Below, in pieces: positions 9,660-22,879 of a stretch of DNA of 64,000 bases. The position numbers and the translations under genes were made by a program. Position 1 is the first letter of the stretch, and each line of letters begins with the position of its first letter. The DNA is from Sepiola atlantica (taxonomy: Eukaryota; Mollusca; Cephalopoda; Sepiida; Sepiolidae), in assembly GCA_963556195.1 (NCBI GenBank), contig OY744520.1, forward strand, positions 154,206,607 through 154,270,606, written 5' to 3'. Below the pieces are notes generated by a model. That model was given only the letters and a program-made list of their open reading frames with translations. It did not search any database and was not told where the DNA came from.

Positions 9660-12094
9660 ATATATGCACCCCCTAAATATTAAAAATTAAGTATCCACAT
9701 ACCCAACTTTATATATATTTAAGTATAGAAAGTGTACGATAGAGAAGACATAATATATTCACTATTTCAAAATAATACGTTCCAAATGAAATAACCCCCA
9801 TAACAAAAGTACAAAAAATAACAAAGTAACATTACAGTACATTTCTAATTCAAATATATTTTAAATCAATTCATAAACAGATGACAGTTTTCATAAATGT
9901 TTTTTTTTATATAAACAAATTATTTCACGTTTTACTTATTGAGATTTTAATTAATATCTATTTCGTTGTCTAACTTCTCGCCAACGCTTTGGCAAGGACG
10001 CCATTTATCTATGAAAATATGGCCACATTTACACTTTTGTTTTGTTCACTGGTTATGCACATTATTTCCTGCGCTGTCGCTTTAAAACTACCCAAATTGT
10101 TTTATGTGACCGTTTTTTTATACGTCTGTAATAGTCAGGGTCCGGCTGGAAAAAGGAAAAACCGTTGTCACCCACCTCTCGTTCGTGACGTCACTCACGA
10201 GATCTCGTGCTACCTATTTTCTCCCATTCTACAACAGTATGAAATCTCGGAAAAATATACGTAAATTAATTTGGCAACTATGAATAAATAAAAATAAACA
10301 TATTGTTCCTTGTTTTGATCGATGCATTTATTTGTCGTGGTAGCGTACTAAACGAACTGATTAGGTTCTATGACTTCTAACAATTGTTGTTATGTAGTTG
10401 GACTACCCTAACAAGAATGGACTAAACCAATGCCATGTAAGCAAACAAATATAGTATACAGTAATAGGGGATGAGAGTTGGATATGCACTTACGATAATG
10501 TCAACCATTTCCGTTTATATTTATTGTTAATGATAAATACTGTTGATTTATATGAATGTCTTATTACAACACGACAGTTCGACTACCAATATCTTTAAAG
10601 AGTTTACAGAATACCGTACTATATGATATTAATTGCTTAGAAATATAAAATACTTTTCAGAGATGACTGAATTCGGCTTTCAATGACTCGGTTGATGTGC
10701 CGTAAAACAAAACAAACCAATCAACTTAAATGTCTCCATGTATTTTGACGAGTTCTTGAGAAATAACATATTGACAAACCGTTATTGTGTAGTAGAACAT
10801 CCCTAAAAATGGAATCAACCAATACCATAAAAGAAAGCAGATCTCGTCCCCAGAAGGAAATTGAGTTAAATTAATTTAGTCAAATTAAGAACAACTAGAC
10901 AACAAGTCTATTTGAGAATACATGTCTCGCTTACATTTAGATAGTCACGGTATTTGAGTTAAGTCGGATACAGCGTCATGCTAAACCCGTTCCAATCATA
11001 TGCTAGTACTTTTCGGATAGGGAATAAAATATTATTCATTTAGAGATTGAATAAGCATATGGGCAGATCGATCAATATATCAAAACAACATGTAGTGTAT
11101 GTTATCATCATTTTATGGTTTGAAACGCCGTTCATTTATTCTGGCACTTTAAATGGAAAAGAATATTCCGAAAAAAAACTTAGTTTCAACATATTCTTTT
11201 GTTTACGTTTTAAAACATTTGGGTGACGTCACATTTGATGTCATGCAAACTCCGTTCTTTTCAGCTGCTAGTATAATTGTGGTGCTAACTTCACATTTTG
11301 TTCAACATATTTAACCTTATTTGTTCACTGAGATAAATAATGATCTCACCAGATCGACCAATATGGTAACATTTAATAGGGTGTACGTTATTAAATTACT
11401 CATCGGGACTTCATGGCAACACACGCCGTGCATATGTGTTCAATTTACGCCATGGGAGAATTAAAAAGTTCCCTAGAACGAAGCTGTCTACCCTTCGATC
11501 TATATCACAGAGGGAGAAATACAGTTAGGATTATTTTAATCTCCTTTTCTATGTAGGATGTACAAGCCTGCCATCGTATCAAGTCCAGTTTAATCTGTTT
11601 TTGCTAGGAAATAAAGCAATGGACAAAATTCTGGGCGTCATGATTAGGCTTCTGGTAAATTTCAACCAACATTCGCGGTTTTACAGTGAAGTCAATGGAT
11701 TGCATATGTACTTGGAGCCAACTAGTCTTCATTAAAAATGATAGCATAGGGAATACACGCCTTACCATTCGAAAACGATATTCAAACGGTCGTATATAAA
11801 TCGATTATGACATGTATTCTTCATTCACTTATGGTAACGGTTAATGTTTTCAATGTGTCAAGCAATCTCAATGGATGCACTTAATAATACATTCATTTCT
11901 CTTTGTCAAAAATGGCATCAATTTCAATAAAATTAGACTTTTGGCTGTTAACTTCAGTTAGCTGAGCCTCAGGCATCACACGTTTTTAAATAATCTAATT
12001 CTGTTTAAGGAACCAATTAATTACACATCGCATTCTGTCACCGTTTTGTTTGTTAAATGCGTATTAAAAAACCCTTTTTGATAATATATACTTC

Positions 12095-12097
<3 letters not shown>
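9660..12097. other. No gene seen
   Basis: The open frame at 9989-10264 (91 codons) shows no domain. Two CRE-like TGACGTCA palindromes occur (about 10187 and 11224), with no other promoter signals. Confidence 0.4.

Positions 12098-12160
<63 letters not shown>
12098..12160. repeat. (TA)n microsatellite
   Basis: Uninterrupted TA run. Confidence 0.97.
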
Positions 12161-12164
<4 letters not shown>

Positions 12165-12616
12165 AACAAAGTGAAGCTACCAACATTTGTAAATTTGAAA
12201 ACCCCCTTTTAAAAAAATGTTTATTATTTCATTATTCCCAGATATTATAATTTTTCATTTTATAACGCATTTCAAGGATCTAGACTCCCTTCAAATAATC
12301 TTTCCATTTGAAAAAATGTTTTTATTTTTAACAGTTTGGCGTGTCTACGCATGTGCGTGCGTGTGGGGTCGTATGTATGTGTTTTCATATCTTTTAGTTC
12401 TTTGGGTCAAAGTTATGTTTTTTAAGCATGTGTGTTTCTGACTTTTAACTTTTGCGGTCATCTTCGTGTGTGGTGATTCGGTACCTTTTGTTCAGTTTCT
12501 CCGGTTATAGGATTGCCTCGGAGACTGTCGTCACTGTGTCTGCGCGCGCGCGTGTGTGTGTGCGTACGGTTTATATTAGATTATGTGCGTAGGTGCTACC
12601 GCGCGCATACACGTGT

Positions 12617-12846
12617 TTTTTCTTTCTGATATATATAAGTAAAAGTATGAAACTAAAAGTAGAATGTATACTGTTAAAATTGTAACATATCGTGAAGTGT
12701 TTGAAACTCAAAATACGGGATAGAGAAATTATATAGATACATGAAAGAAGAGAAATAAAAATCTAAGAATTACAAATCTATTAAATCTTCAGTTATTCAT
12801 AATAAGGTGTATGCAATAAAAGAATGTTTATTTTTTTCCTTTCCTT

Positions 12847-12847
<1 letters not shown>
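12617..12847 (+). repeat. Copy of the 50.8-52.4 kb inverted-repeat family
   Basis: Matches the reverse complement of 52290-52470: agtatgaaactaaaagtaga, then cgtgaagtgtttgaaactca, atgaaagaagagaaataaaa, ttcagttattcataa and gtttatttttttcctttcctta. It ends exactly where the hammerhead-type segment begins in the relatives and is replaced by (TA)n. Confidence 0.82.

Positions 12848-12849
<2 letters not shown>

Positions 12850-12912
<63 letters not shown>
12850..12912. repeat. (TA)n microsatellite
   Basis: Follows directly the truncated repeat copy at 12617-12847. Confidence 0.97.
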
Positions 12913-12915
<3 letters not shown>

Positions 12916-13178
12916 TAATATTATAAAATATGTTTGTAATATTGATAAGGCAGCAACTCTTATAGCTTTTGTCTGTAAACTATACTATACTTATTATAAA
13001 GGATAGGAATTATGAGTGAAGCTTCAGCTACTTATATATTAAGTAATTTTTAACCCGAAAGTATTATTTTAATTAACACTGTTATTTCTGAAAATTTAAG
13101 ACGGACATTGGAGGTAAAAACAAAAAACGTCGATGTATGTAGTGGATACAAAAAATACAAAAACAAACAGTTGAAGCC

Positions 13179-14245
13179 AGTTTTATTGTTGGCTCTTAGA
13201 TGTGCATCACGAAACTCTTAAGTAAAGCTATATCGAAAGTTTTTAAATTAATTATTAATCAAATAAATAATTACCATAAAAAATTAAATTCTATAGTAAA
13301 CCTATTTTAGGTGGTAAATAATTCAGATCGAGTAAAAGAAAAATTAGATGGCATAAATTCTCTTAAAAAGGCTAAATCAATCTGAACATATTATTTTAGT
13401 ACCTTATACAACATAAAATACACCTAAAATACAACATAAGGAACTTATTAAAGAATTAGATAATACTATAGATTTAGCTTTTACATGACGGAAAGGTAAA
13501 TGCATAGACTTTTCAAAATCTAAAGATTTTGGTGTAAAACTAAGAATAGTACGACCAGTGTTTCCAAAACTGGTTTAACAATACTTCTAAGTTACCTTAT
13601 TAAACAGAGTTATTTTCAAATAGGAAATAAAATACTACTACAAACTATAGGCATCTCAATGGGTTTGGATCTTGCACCCCCTTGGGCTTATATCTATTTA
13701 CATGGACATTAAAACATATATATGTCATCATTAATAAAAATGATATATCGACAGCTTACGGTTATCATGGTTGCAGGCGATTTATTGATGACCTTGTATG
13801 TATAAATGATAACGATGAGTTTGGAGATACAAAACATTTGATATATCTAAACGAATAATAATTAAGTTGTAAACACATATGCACAGAAGCTAAATTTCTT
13901 GATATATATACAAAATGATGGATAAAATGTTTATCTATAAAATGTTTGATAAAAAATTCCTTCACTTTGCATATCGTTTGTATGCCGCATAAAAAGAGTA
14001 CCTGAACTATGTATATATTTACGGAAGCATCATGTCCGAATGTCTGAGAATATCACGCATTACTCTCAGATTAATATAGTTTATACCCACAGTTTCTGCT
14101 TTAGTAAAAAACATAGTTTTAAAAGTTGGGATCAAAATAAAATAGTTGGTCACTTAAATAATGCCATTCTAAGGCTTTTAAGTTATATCAAATTAATCAA
14201 AGTAGATTAATAGAGCAAATCCAAAACGACATTCAAAATTCAGTA
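13179..14245 (+). pseudogene. Penelope-like element reverse transcriptase remnant
   Basis: Decayed reverse transcriptase on the plus strand. Seen: a 48-codon open stretch at about 13566-13710 containing SYLIKQSYFQIGNKILLQ and then TIGISMGLDLAPPWAYIYLH; the catalytic box as FIDD (13781-13792) in GCRRFIDDLVCINDNDE; TEAKFLDIY; and SIMSECLRISRIT near 14040. The far end reads KAFKLYQINQSRLIEQIQ. The element at 58300-59660 (-) is a homologous copy, aligning from gatgtgcatcacgaaa onwards, and keeps a GIY-YIG endonuclease. That places both in the Penelope-like class. Frameshifts and stops make it dead. It is truncated before any GIY-YIG domain near a (TA)n tract. Confidence 0.82.
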
Positions 14246-14302
14246 TAAAATATATAGCATATTTAAATAATACATATGGTGCAATATATATACAAATCGA
14301 AA

Positions 14303-14306
<4 letters not shown>

Positions 14307-14370
<64 letters not shown>
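14307..14370. repeat. (TA)n microsatellite
   Basis: Lies just after the truncated Penelope-like remnant. Confidence 0.97.
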
Positions 14371-14371
<1 letters not shown>

Positions 14372-14374
<3 letters not shown>

Positions 14375-15092
14375 GTTATAATGGAATAATTCCAGGAGGA
14401 AATCCGGGTATAAGAGCTCAATGTGGTAAATAGAGAAGAATAGCATAAAATATAATAACACGAAATTACATAATCGTCGATGCAATAATTTATTTCAGCC
14501 TTGAGGTTTTTTCAAGCATCACTCAGACAATTAACTTTTTTGAGACTGAAAGAAAATTGGATTACGACAATTTAAACACAACCAGAGAAAGTGGTGGTAG
14601 CAACCAATTTGATACCTCTTTTTAGAGAGAGGGGGAATTTAAAACTTATATTTAACTATGAAGATCTTTAAGTTTATCAGATAATAACGGCCGTGTAAAA
14701 ATTGTGACACTTACGACTTGGTGATATCATACATATAGACAACTTTAGTCACACGCATACAGAGGCAAACCTAAATATGTACACATCCTATGAGCACGCA
14801 CACACGTAACCCCACTCACACACTACCATAACTAAGCATATTAAGCATATTCACATACATAACTTTTAGTCATATATTTTTGGCCCAGACAAAATCTGTC
14901 TGGCGAAACTAGTGTTCTCAAACTCGATAGGAGAAAAGAAATAAAGAAACAAGTAGCCAGGCATAGAGAAGGAGAATAAAGAGAGAGGAAAGAGACAAAT
15001 TGCGTGTCATAGATTTTCAGTCTGTCTGGATTCCAAGGAAGAGAATCTAATTGAAATAAAATTGAAATAAAACTTATTTAAGATTATATGCA
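14372..15092. other. No gene seen
   Basis: AT-rich. Contains a small perfect hairpin (ccagacaaaatctgtctgg, about 14884). Confidence 0.4.
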
Positions 15093-15121
15093 TATACATA
15101 TATACATATATATACACATAT

Positions 15122-15202
<81 letters not shown>

Positions 15203-15239
15203 CACATACACATACATATATACATATATACATACTTGA
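15093..15239. repeat. (TA)n/(TACA)n compound microsatellite
   Basis: Mixed TA, TACA and CATA units lying just outside the left end of the DNA transposon. Confidence 0.95.
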
Positions 15240-15313
15240 ATCTATTTGAAATATTAACCAAATTTATACGCATGTAGTCATATATACTCACACATGTAAA
15301 CACATATATCCAA

Positions 15314-15536
15314 ATTAGACCTCTTCAAAATTGACCTTTTTCTTCAAACATATGGAAACTGATATTATTCCTATTCTTCAAGGTCTAAATTAGCTAAATA
15401 TACCAGTTATTGTGATCTTGGACCTTGGCTATGCCTGCCTCAAGAGCCATGTAATTTTATTGTTGACGTTTTTCAAAAACGCTGCAAAATATGGGATATT
15501 ATGTCCTTATTTTCATTGTAGCTTTCCAGAGGTTGA
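15314..15536 (+). repeat. Left terminal inverted repeat
   Basis: 223 bp. Near-identical reverse complement of 17929-18151, with a few substitutions. Its inner end overlaps the last codons of the transposase frame, which stops at 15513. Confidence 0.93.
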
Positions 15537-17658
15537 GTCACATTTCACTCGAAGAGCATCAAACAGAAAGTGAGACTCTGGCCCTACCAGGTCTGTGAGA
15601 ACTGTAGCTGCATTGATGACAGGAAACACTGGCTTGCCTTTCCTGTAACTCTCAGGTTTCTCTGTTTCTGACAGCTTGACTGCGAGCTTCTCTTTTGCAG
15701 ACTTGGTCATGCTGGCATGTGAACTGAACAAGGTGAATGGCACTAGTTCCTGGGTCAGATACCAGCGGTGGTTGTTCATTTTCTTGAGAACAGAGTTTGC
15801 CAGTTCATAGTCATACTGCTTGTATTGCAGCATGTTCTTCATAAGCTGGAGGTTATGGATAGGTGCATCAGCTGCAGATGTGGTGTCACCCAGTGGCTGG
15901 TGTAGAATAAGGTCAGGAACTTGTTCATCCTCTCCAGCTTGAAGATAGTGTCCGTGTTGTAATTTAGTTCCTTGGAAAACATGAGCATCTTCATACAGTA
16001 AATGTTCCTGGCCATCCAGTGGGCTTGGTGAATGGCACCTGGCTTGGCCCAGTCGATACCTCGAGGAGGTTCCTCACCAAGCAGGATCAGGCACAGCTCT
16101 GCCACCTCTCTGTAATCTGCCCTCGAACTTGCTTCCTCAAGGAAATTGCTTAAGACTGCAATTGTGCTTGTCTTCTTCTGTTTCAAGTCTTGTTCAACTA
16201 GGCCCAGAACTCTTGGGCAGTCCTTAACCAACTTGTCCCACTTCTCTTTCACATTGCTGAACACTGGGTTGTCAGGACTCTTGACCTTGCTGAACACAGC
16301 CTCCCATACACTTCCAATTATTACCTCTGATATGTGATGGCGACAAGCGAAGTAGAATACCTTTTTGCCTAGTTGTTCTTCAATAAGCTTCGCTGCACCC
16401 TTGTTGATGCCACTGTTGCTTGCTGTGGTATCAAATACCAAGCCTACAATGTTGTCTGTGAGACCCCATGCTTCTATCAGTTCCAATGTAGCATTACACT
16501 GTTGGATTCCTGTGGAACTTTCTATGAAGACCACACCAAGCAGCTTCCCTTCTTCATACTGCTGAGTACCAGAGATGAGCACTGCAAGACTTTCCACTGG
16601 GTATCTTTCACCAAGAACATCCCGTAGAAGTTTTCCATCCCAGTGTAGTGTGCAGTAATCTGGCGGACTTTCCTTGAAGTTATTCATGTAACTTTGGCAC
16701 AAGTTATGACGAGTGTTTATCCTATTTCGTCTTGTAGTAGAGGCTGATATAACAAAGTCATCAAGATCTGCGCCTCCTGCCTTCAACACTGCAGACACCA
16801 TGGCTGTAGTCTGGTTGTCAGAGAGTGACAACCGATCTGCAGTGCTACAAATCTCTTCACTGGTCATAACTGAGTGTGGAAAGTGTAAGGTTATCGTACT
16901 TGGTTTTGATGAACAGCTTGGTGTTGTCTCAGTGTATTCTGAACCCTTACTAGTACCAGAGCCTTGACTGTTCTCTGGGTCTTCATCACTTGAAATTTTC
17001 CTAACTTCTGCTGCTGCAGCAGTCACTGATGATAACATTCTCTCTTCTCTTTCTTCTCGGAAGCTTTTCTCTCTAGACTTCTTCTCAAACACCTTATCAT
17101 AACCTGACATGTGTGCCAGACGAGTTGTCTGTTGGTCCAAGTAGAAATTGACGTCCTCTTCCTTGGTTTCCTTTGTGAGCAGCCTGTTGCTTCTTATCTC
17201 CTCCACAACATCCTTTGCTCCAATATCAACTTGTCTAAGTTCTTCAGAAAGTTAGCTCGTTTCTCTTCCTCTGGTTTGTTATTTCTTCCCTTGTTTTTAA
17301 CAATTTTCCTGTACTTTTCATGGAGGATCATGAAACGGTTGACTGCATTTGGTCTAGTTAGTGTTTTAATCCTTGCCATATTCCAGAATGGCAAAACGAC
17401 ATCCACTGTATCATGGGCTAAAGACCTATTGTCACTGTTGGGATTATCATTCCTCAAATGCAGGAAATACTGGAACACCTGGCGATTAGTAGGAAGTTGA
17501 GAGCCCCTGATGCTGGAGCTGGGTTGCCCAATAAGATACACATCACTGAATGACCTTGTGGCAGGAGTTGCCACATTTCTTCTCTTTTCAGTTGGTTCAT
17601 CCCGTTCACTTGTATCGCTGACCACTTTCCCACAGCATAGTTGTCTTCCAGATGCCAT
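15513..17658 (-). pseudogene. DDE/RNase H-like transposase, two frameshifts
   Basis: One gene of about 715 codons broken into three frames: 17658-17194 (ATG start), about 17206-15839, and about 15890-15513. The second frame starts at a GTG only because of the frameshift; homologous reading continues upstream of it. Each junction is explained by a single-base loss (about 17225 and about 15895). In the middle frame, candidate acidic residues are D190 (LHWDGKLL) and D259 (VFDTTASNSG), followed by a Cys-His motif (ACRHHISE, 288-294). The last frame has HRWYLTQELVPF, a W-x-E segment resembling the distal catalytic Glu region of RNase H-fold transposases. The protein is basic with a Ser-rich linker. 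I recall similar proteins in Hydra, aphids and molluscs. Role: cutting and joining at its own TIRs. This copy is inactive as read. Confidence 0.82.
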
Positions 17659-17928
17659 GTTGTCAGCAGTTCACAAATCTTAACAAATCAGCTTTAACTT
17701 ACAATCTGAAATGAAGAGATAAAACATACTTAGTGATAATAAATTATATACATTCATTAAGAGTAACATTTTTGAGATAAAGTTATGTCTTATATGATGG
17801 CATCCTTTCCAAGCATAAAAAATATATATGTTTGTGCATTAAAATTAACACAGGTGTTCATGTGTTTACTACCATATGCAAGAAAATTTTATTAGCTTTC
17901 ATTTGGTACCACTTTCAATGCTATAGCA

Positions 17929-18151
17929 TCAACCTCTGGAAAGCTACAATGAAAATAAGGACATAATATCCCAAATTTTGCAGCGTTTTTGAAAAACGTC
18001 AACAATAAAATAACATGGCTCTTGAGGCAGGCATAGCCAAGGTCCAAGATCACAATAACTGGTATATTTAGCTAATTTAGACCTTGGAGAATGGGAATAA
18101 TATCAGTTTCCATATGTTTGAAGAAAAATGTCAATTTTGAAGAGGTCTAAT
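17929..18151 (-). repeat. Right terminal inverted repeat
   Basis: 223 bp, lying about 270 bp upstream of the transposase ATG. It probably contains the element's promoter. Confidence 0.93.
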
Positions 18152-18236
18152 CCACATATATACATATATATACATATATACATATATATATACATATTCA
18201 CACACCTACACACAATATTACATAACACACTATATT

Positions 18237-18423
18237 CTTACTGATACAATATGAATTCTAAAAATTAGTCTTACAATATGATACATATCCTTACTGATAC
18301 AATATGAGTTCTAAAAATTAGTCTTACATTATTTATATTTTAGGTTAATTTTATAATCTATAGTTATAACCTAATTTATAGTTAATTTTAGGTTAATTTT
18401 ATAATCAATAGTTATAACCTAAT
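18237..18423 (+). repeat. Two short tandem duplications
   Basis: tactgatacaatatgaattc ... gtcttaca is repeated with about 56-bp spacing. ttaggttaattttataatc, then atagttataacctaat, is then repeated with about 60-bp spacing. Confidence 0.9.
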
Positions 18424-18857
18424 TCAAGTCTAATAATGTCTAGTGGTAATATTTGATATTTTTACTTATATTAATTCAATAACTAGTGTATTACCTGCAG
18501 AAAAAATTCTTAAAGCTATCTTATTTTAATAAATAATCAGAATAAATAAATATTTAAAAATACTATTATATACGCATACACACTAATACACCAATAATAT
18601 ATATCACCTAGTCGGTAATTCTGTGTCTATAACAGATATTATTATAAATATTTATGGGGGGGTTTCACCGTAAATAATGGTATTCAACTTGCTATTTTCA
18701 CCGTTACAAATCTAGAGGTCCATCGGGTTACTAGTTATTGGTTATTTTAAATTTACATTTATGCCTGCAATTGGCCATAAGCTCATCTCGTTTATTTAAG
18801 AGATTATTGTGATCGTACTTCAGGATTATATTTTTTTATTTGTTTATTTTTATTTTC

Positions 18858-18860
<3 letters not shown>

Positions 18861-18906
<46 letters not shown>
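18861..18906. repeat. (TA)n microsatellite
   Basis: Left boundary of a fold-back element. Confidence 0.97.
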
Positions 18907-18907
<1 letters not shown>

Positions 18908-18910
<3 letters not shown>

Positions 18911-19174
18911 AGCTATGAAAATACATTTATGTCAATTAAGCTACACAGAGGCTCCCGGGTTTCATCGCCGGGGGACCTCGTCATCTTTTAGCCTCAAGAT
19001 TCTTTCCCGTGGATGAAACGCGGGAGGCTCCTTGTAACTTAATTGACATAAATATATTTTCATAGCTTACTACCTAGCTCTACTTACGTATCAAGGACTG
19101 TTGAAGTAAATACTGAAAATTGATACATAAAAAATTATATCTCTTTATAAAATTGTATGTGGATACATGAGATA

Positions 19175-19177
<3 letters not shown>
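18908..19177. repeat. Fold-back element with hammerhead-like arms
   Basis: The left arm 18908-18970 (gtaagctatgaaaatacatt ...) pairs with the right arm 19006-19073. The sequence after the right arm (19074-19177) matches 52505-52610 and 8733-8870 in reverse. Each arm contains the dispersed family's segment gggtttcat/gatgaaacgcgggag next to a degraded CTGACGA. On the minus strand (about 18930-18985) the core reads ATGACGA ... GAAA ... GTA. On the plus strand (about 19002-19050) it reads CTCAAGA ... GAAA ... GTA. Both have core substitutions. Confidence 0.82.

Positions 19178-19231
<54 letters not shown>
19178..19231. repeat. (TA)n microsatellite
   Basis: Right boundary of the fold-back element. 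Confidence 0.97.
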
Positions 19232-19233
<2 letters not shown>

Positions 19234-19563
19234 CCCTACATTTGTTAATACGCCGAAAATTACAAATTCAGAATAGCTATTTAGCATCAGAATCGCTGAA
19301 GTACTAATTGTATGTTTAACTAACTGCATCGCTATTGGTAAATGACGTGTCGCCATGCTGTCTCTTTGTAAACGGATTGCTCTTACAATTTTTAATGCCC
19401 GCCTTTCAGAGTGCATTCGAACACACACAACACTGCACATTCAAAGACTATACATTGTAAACAAACAAAAAACACATTGATATGTACAACTTTCCGTCTT
19501 TTCATACTTTTGTCGGTATCTTTCCATCTCATTACTAAAAAATCTTCTATTTCTGCTTCCCTT

Positions 19564-19566
<3 letters not shown>

Positions 19567-19648
<82 letters not shown>
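19567..19648. repeat. (ATC)n microsatellite
   Basis: About 27 units. Produces the poly-Asp, poly-Met and poly-Ile frames, none of which is a gene. Confidence 0.97.
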
Positions 19649-19649
19649 G

Positions 19650-22600
19650 TCGTTTTTTTGGCACTGGAAGTTATGAACGGATGGTGGATGTGAAAACGTA
19701 TCAATTAAACCCAAAGACATGAAATCAGTCTTGAAAACTGATTTTACGCCTGGTAATTTAATTAATTACCATTTCACTTCCTTACTTCGACACAGAAATT
19801 GATAGTTTTTTTAATGTTTCACGTTCCCTTCAACTGTCTGCCTGTCTCTCTTTCGGGAGTAAGTCTCTCTTTCGGGAGTAAGTCGAAACTGTTACATGCT
19901 GATTACTTTTCTTTAGTACACAGAACGAAGGTGACGGCAACCTTTTTAACTTAAGCCATATGAGGTATTTCTGTTAATCAACCCGATTGTGTATTTTACG
20001 TAGTGTGTGCACTATGGACGAAACAGTCATAAGCAGATTTTGTTATCATCTAGCATAGTAACTACGAAGTATACAACTGTAACTATTGCATTTCATTTCA
20101 CATCCTTTTATTTACACCTTATCACAACGTAATGCCCTCAGCACCCGTTAGTTCATGCCTGAAAATCATATCGCCGTAGTGGAACCACCTCCCTAGCCAA
20201 ACACCTTGTTCCGTGTGATTCTTTCTTTTACCTAGATTCAAGGGTATCAGAATAGGGAGCGAATAATCTTTCCAATAGTACATCCATTAAATACATGGCA
20301 GAGAAAAGGGTGGGAAATGCATTAGACTCAGGTGGGAGTAACTTTGGAGGGGCAAATCCACGTTTATTGTTTGGAATTGAAATAAATTATTTGTGAAACC
20401 AGCTCCGTTACTTTTAGACACTCCTAATTTTTTTATTTAACTCAACTCAGAGTAACATAGGTTTAATAAACTACGATTGGCTGCATGTTCGGGTAATCTT
20501 CAGTGATCTAGTGAGTATGTGATAGAACTAATGGATAGCGATCGCCCCATGGAATCGGCTATACTAAGTTCTAATCTTGCCCGATCTATTGTTATCATAT
20601 TAAAACTGTTGGTAAAAGCACTACTCCCCCATTTTCTTCTAGCTATAGATAACATAGACATCTGTGTTCAATTAATCATATAAACTGAATTGATATTGTT
20701 TTCGAGCATTAAATAACAAATTAATATTTTATAGACAAAGTTCATATCGAGCTGGATCTTATTCCAGTTTACCATCAACAATACCTAAACTCTAAAACCC
20801 TCAGCTAATAACATCTTTTCATTACATTTTATCCCATCCAAAACACAGAGGTCTGAAGAATATATCTAGTATGATCTAAAATGTTATCAAATACAACTAA
20901 TACTCCTAGTTACATTTGATAGACGGTACCCACACATAACTTCGAATGCATAGTAACACAATATAACCACCCAAGTATACACCATCATATCAAGAAAATT
21001 TTTTTAAAAATCTACTATAAGGAGCCAGCGATTAAGTTTACGTCATGCCGTTTGTGCACACAAAACTTATATGTCGGACTATTTAAAACTCTTACGAGTG
21101 AAAAAAACTACCTTATCTTTTTTCATAGTTAATTATGTAAGAAAAAGCTATCCGGAAGTCATAATTCACCACTTTCCAACCTCACCATTTGATATATTAA
21201 AATGGAGAAGCATAAACAGAAGTACAAAAATATATTCTACAAAACGATTCATTTCCAGATCAACAAATTCAGTCAACAAACTTTTATTATAACATCGGAT
21301 TTCATCAAACTAATACATGCACAAACACACTGTTATTTAACTAGTAAATGAAAAGTAACAAGATATTTGTTTTCAATTTTCTGGAATTTTTTGACTTTAC
21401 TCAATATTTTAAACTGTTTTTTTTAAATAATAAAACATTGAAATCCATTGGAAATATTGTAAATTAATTAATAGGTTTATTATTTTAAAAATGTGGGAAG
21501 TGCGAAAAGCACAGTTTATCAGAATAAAGTAACAATATGTGTCAACTGATTTAACTCATTTGGTATAAACCGCAGGGAAGGTCTGGCTAGTCTAAAACTG
21601 ACTTACGATGATGTGTTCGAAACATGTAACACCCATATGAAATTATGTAAACTCTGCATCGCACCGCTCAGTATTTCGTAACCTTCAACGAATCTTTTCA
21701 TAGAAATAACAATGACAGAAAATGATATTGTTAGGAGATAATTTCCATGTACAAAGAATTATTAACTAAATTAATTACGTTGGCAAATTGAAAGGTCACG
21801 TAGGTACACTTATAATATCTGCTGAATATAATTGCCTATCAACAAATACTAAGACATTCTTATTTTGAAATAAGAATCAGTCCTTATATTTTGGCAAAAA
21901 ATCAAGGTCCATGTTTTGGATGAAACAGTGACCCTCATTGCTCGACCAATCATAACAGAGTAAAAAATGTGCCACAGCTTCTGATTAGATAGCGAATTAC
22001 AAAACTTGTCTCAAGTATAATATTTATAATAAAAGAACATTGAGAGACCTAACAAGAAGACCGTTATTTAGTTAGACAGACCTAGAGAGGAATTAAAATT
22101 GGTGACCGATTGACAACAGAAATCTAAAGGACTATGAACATTTCTTTCTAAATTCGAACCCCTCCCAGGGACAATAGCCCGAAGCAAATTTCGGAGTCTC
22201 CTAACTATGAATTAGCAACACATTTACCAACTTGTCCTTTCTCCTAAACAAGAGCAACCTACCTTTTCGTATTTACTATTGTTACACACATGTGTTCCAA
22301 TATCTGTTATTGTTCTCTGTGAGTTATCATTTTTGGAATTGCCGACAGAACCAACAACTTATCCAAATTTCCGACTAAGTTTTGTCAACACCAAAGTTCT
22401 GCAGATCTTTTAAACACAGCATATAATGCTTTACAGTCGGTGTTTGAGCATTAGACACCCAGGATACGACGTGGTGTAAACTCATCAGTATATAGAGCTG
22501 CATTTGGTGCTGAAAGCAATATCTGAACATCAGAGATCCACACAACAATCCACACTAAAAGAAAGCGACCTTGAAAGATCCATACATCACTTCTGAACAA

Positions 22601-22879
22601 AAGATAGAAGTTACTCTGAAAGATTCTCATAGCGCATCTGAAACTAACAAATGAGTACTCTAAGAGATTCTCACACTACATCAACAACAAAATAGTATAC
22701 AGGAACTCATCAAAAGTTAACAAGCAACCCCTGAAAAGGTATACATTTGAGAAAGTGACTATTTACCTTCGCTCTCCTGATTCTTAGCGCAATTTGTTGG
22801 TTTAAATAATCCAACCTTCATCAATTGATTAATTTCAGGCAGATCGACCTTCACTGAAAAACATTGGATCTAAAACCCT
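19650..22879. other. No gene; possible LTR-element leader near the right end
   Basis: A 17-bp tandem duplication (tctctttcgggagtaag, twice) lies near 19847. Around 22500-22750 the sequence, including ttggtgctgaaagcaat, could be the primer-binding and leader area of the gag relic that follows. No LTR boundary could be fixed. Confidence 0.3.

Larger units (their letters stand above)
15314..18151 (-). mobile_element. DNA transposon with 223-bp terminal inverted repeats
   Basis: A 2.84-kb element bounded by long inverted repeats (15314-15536 and 17929-18151), starting attagacctcttcaaaattg at each end. It encodes one transposase-like gene on the minus strand. No convincing target-site duplication is visible, because both flanks are TA/CA-rich (tcca occurs on both sides). 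TIRs this long are unusual for hAT elements. I leave the superfamily open. Confidence 0.9.

Noticed and set aside
10187..10195. CRE (TGACGTCA) as a promoter mark
   Set aside because: Isolated 8-mers here, at 11224 and at 45984, with no TATA, CCAAT or exon nearby; chance is likely.
19392..19722. Poly-Asp, poly-Met and poly-Ile reading frames
   Set aside because: Translations of the (ATC)n microsatellite on three frames.
21598..21640. cgatgatgtgttcgaaacatgtaac as a hammerhead core
   Set aside because: The conserved CT before GA is missing and no stem I forms.
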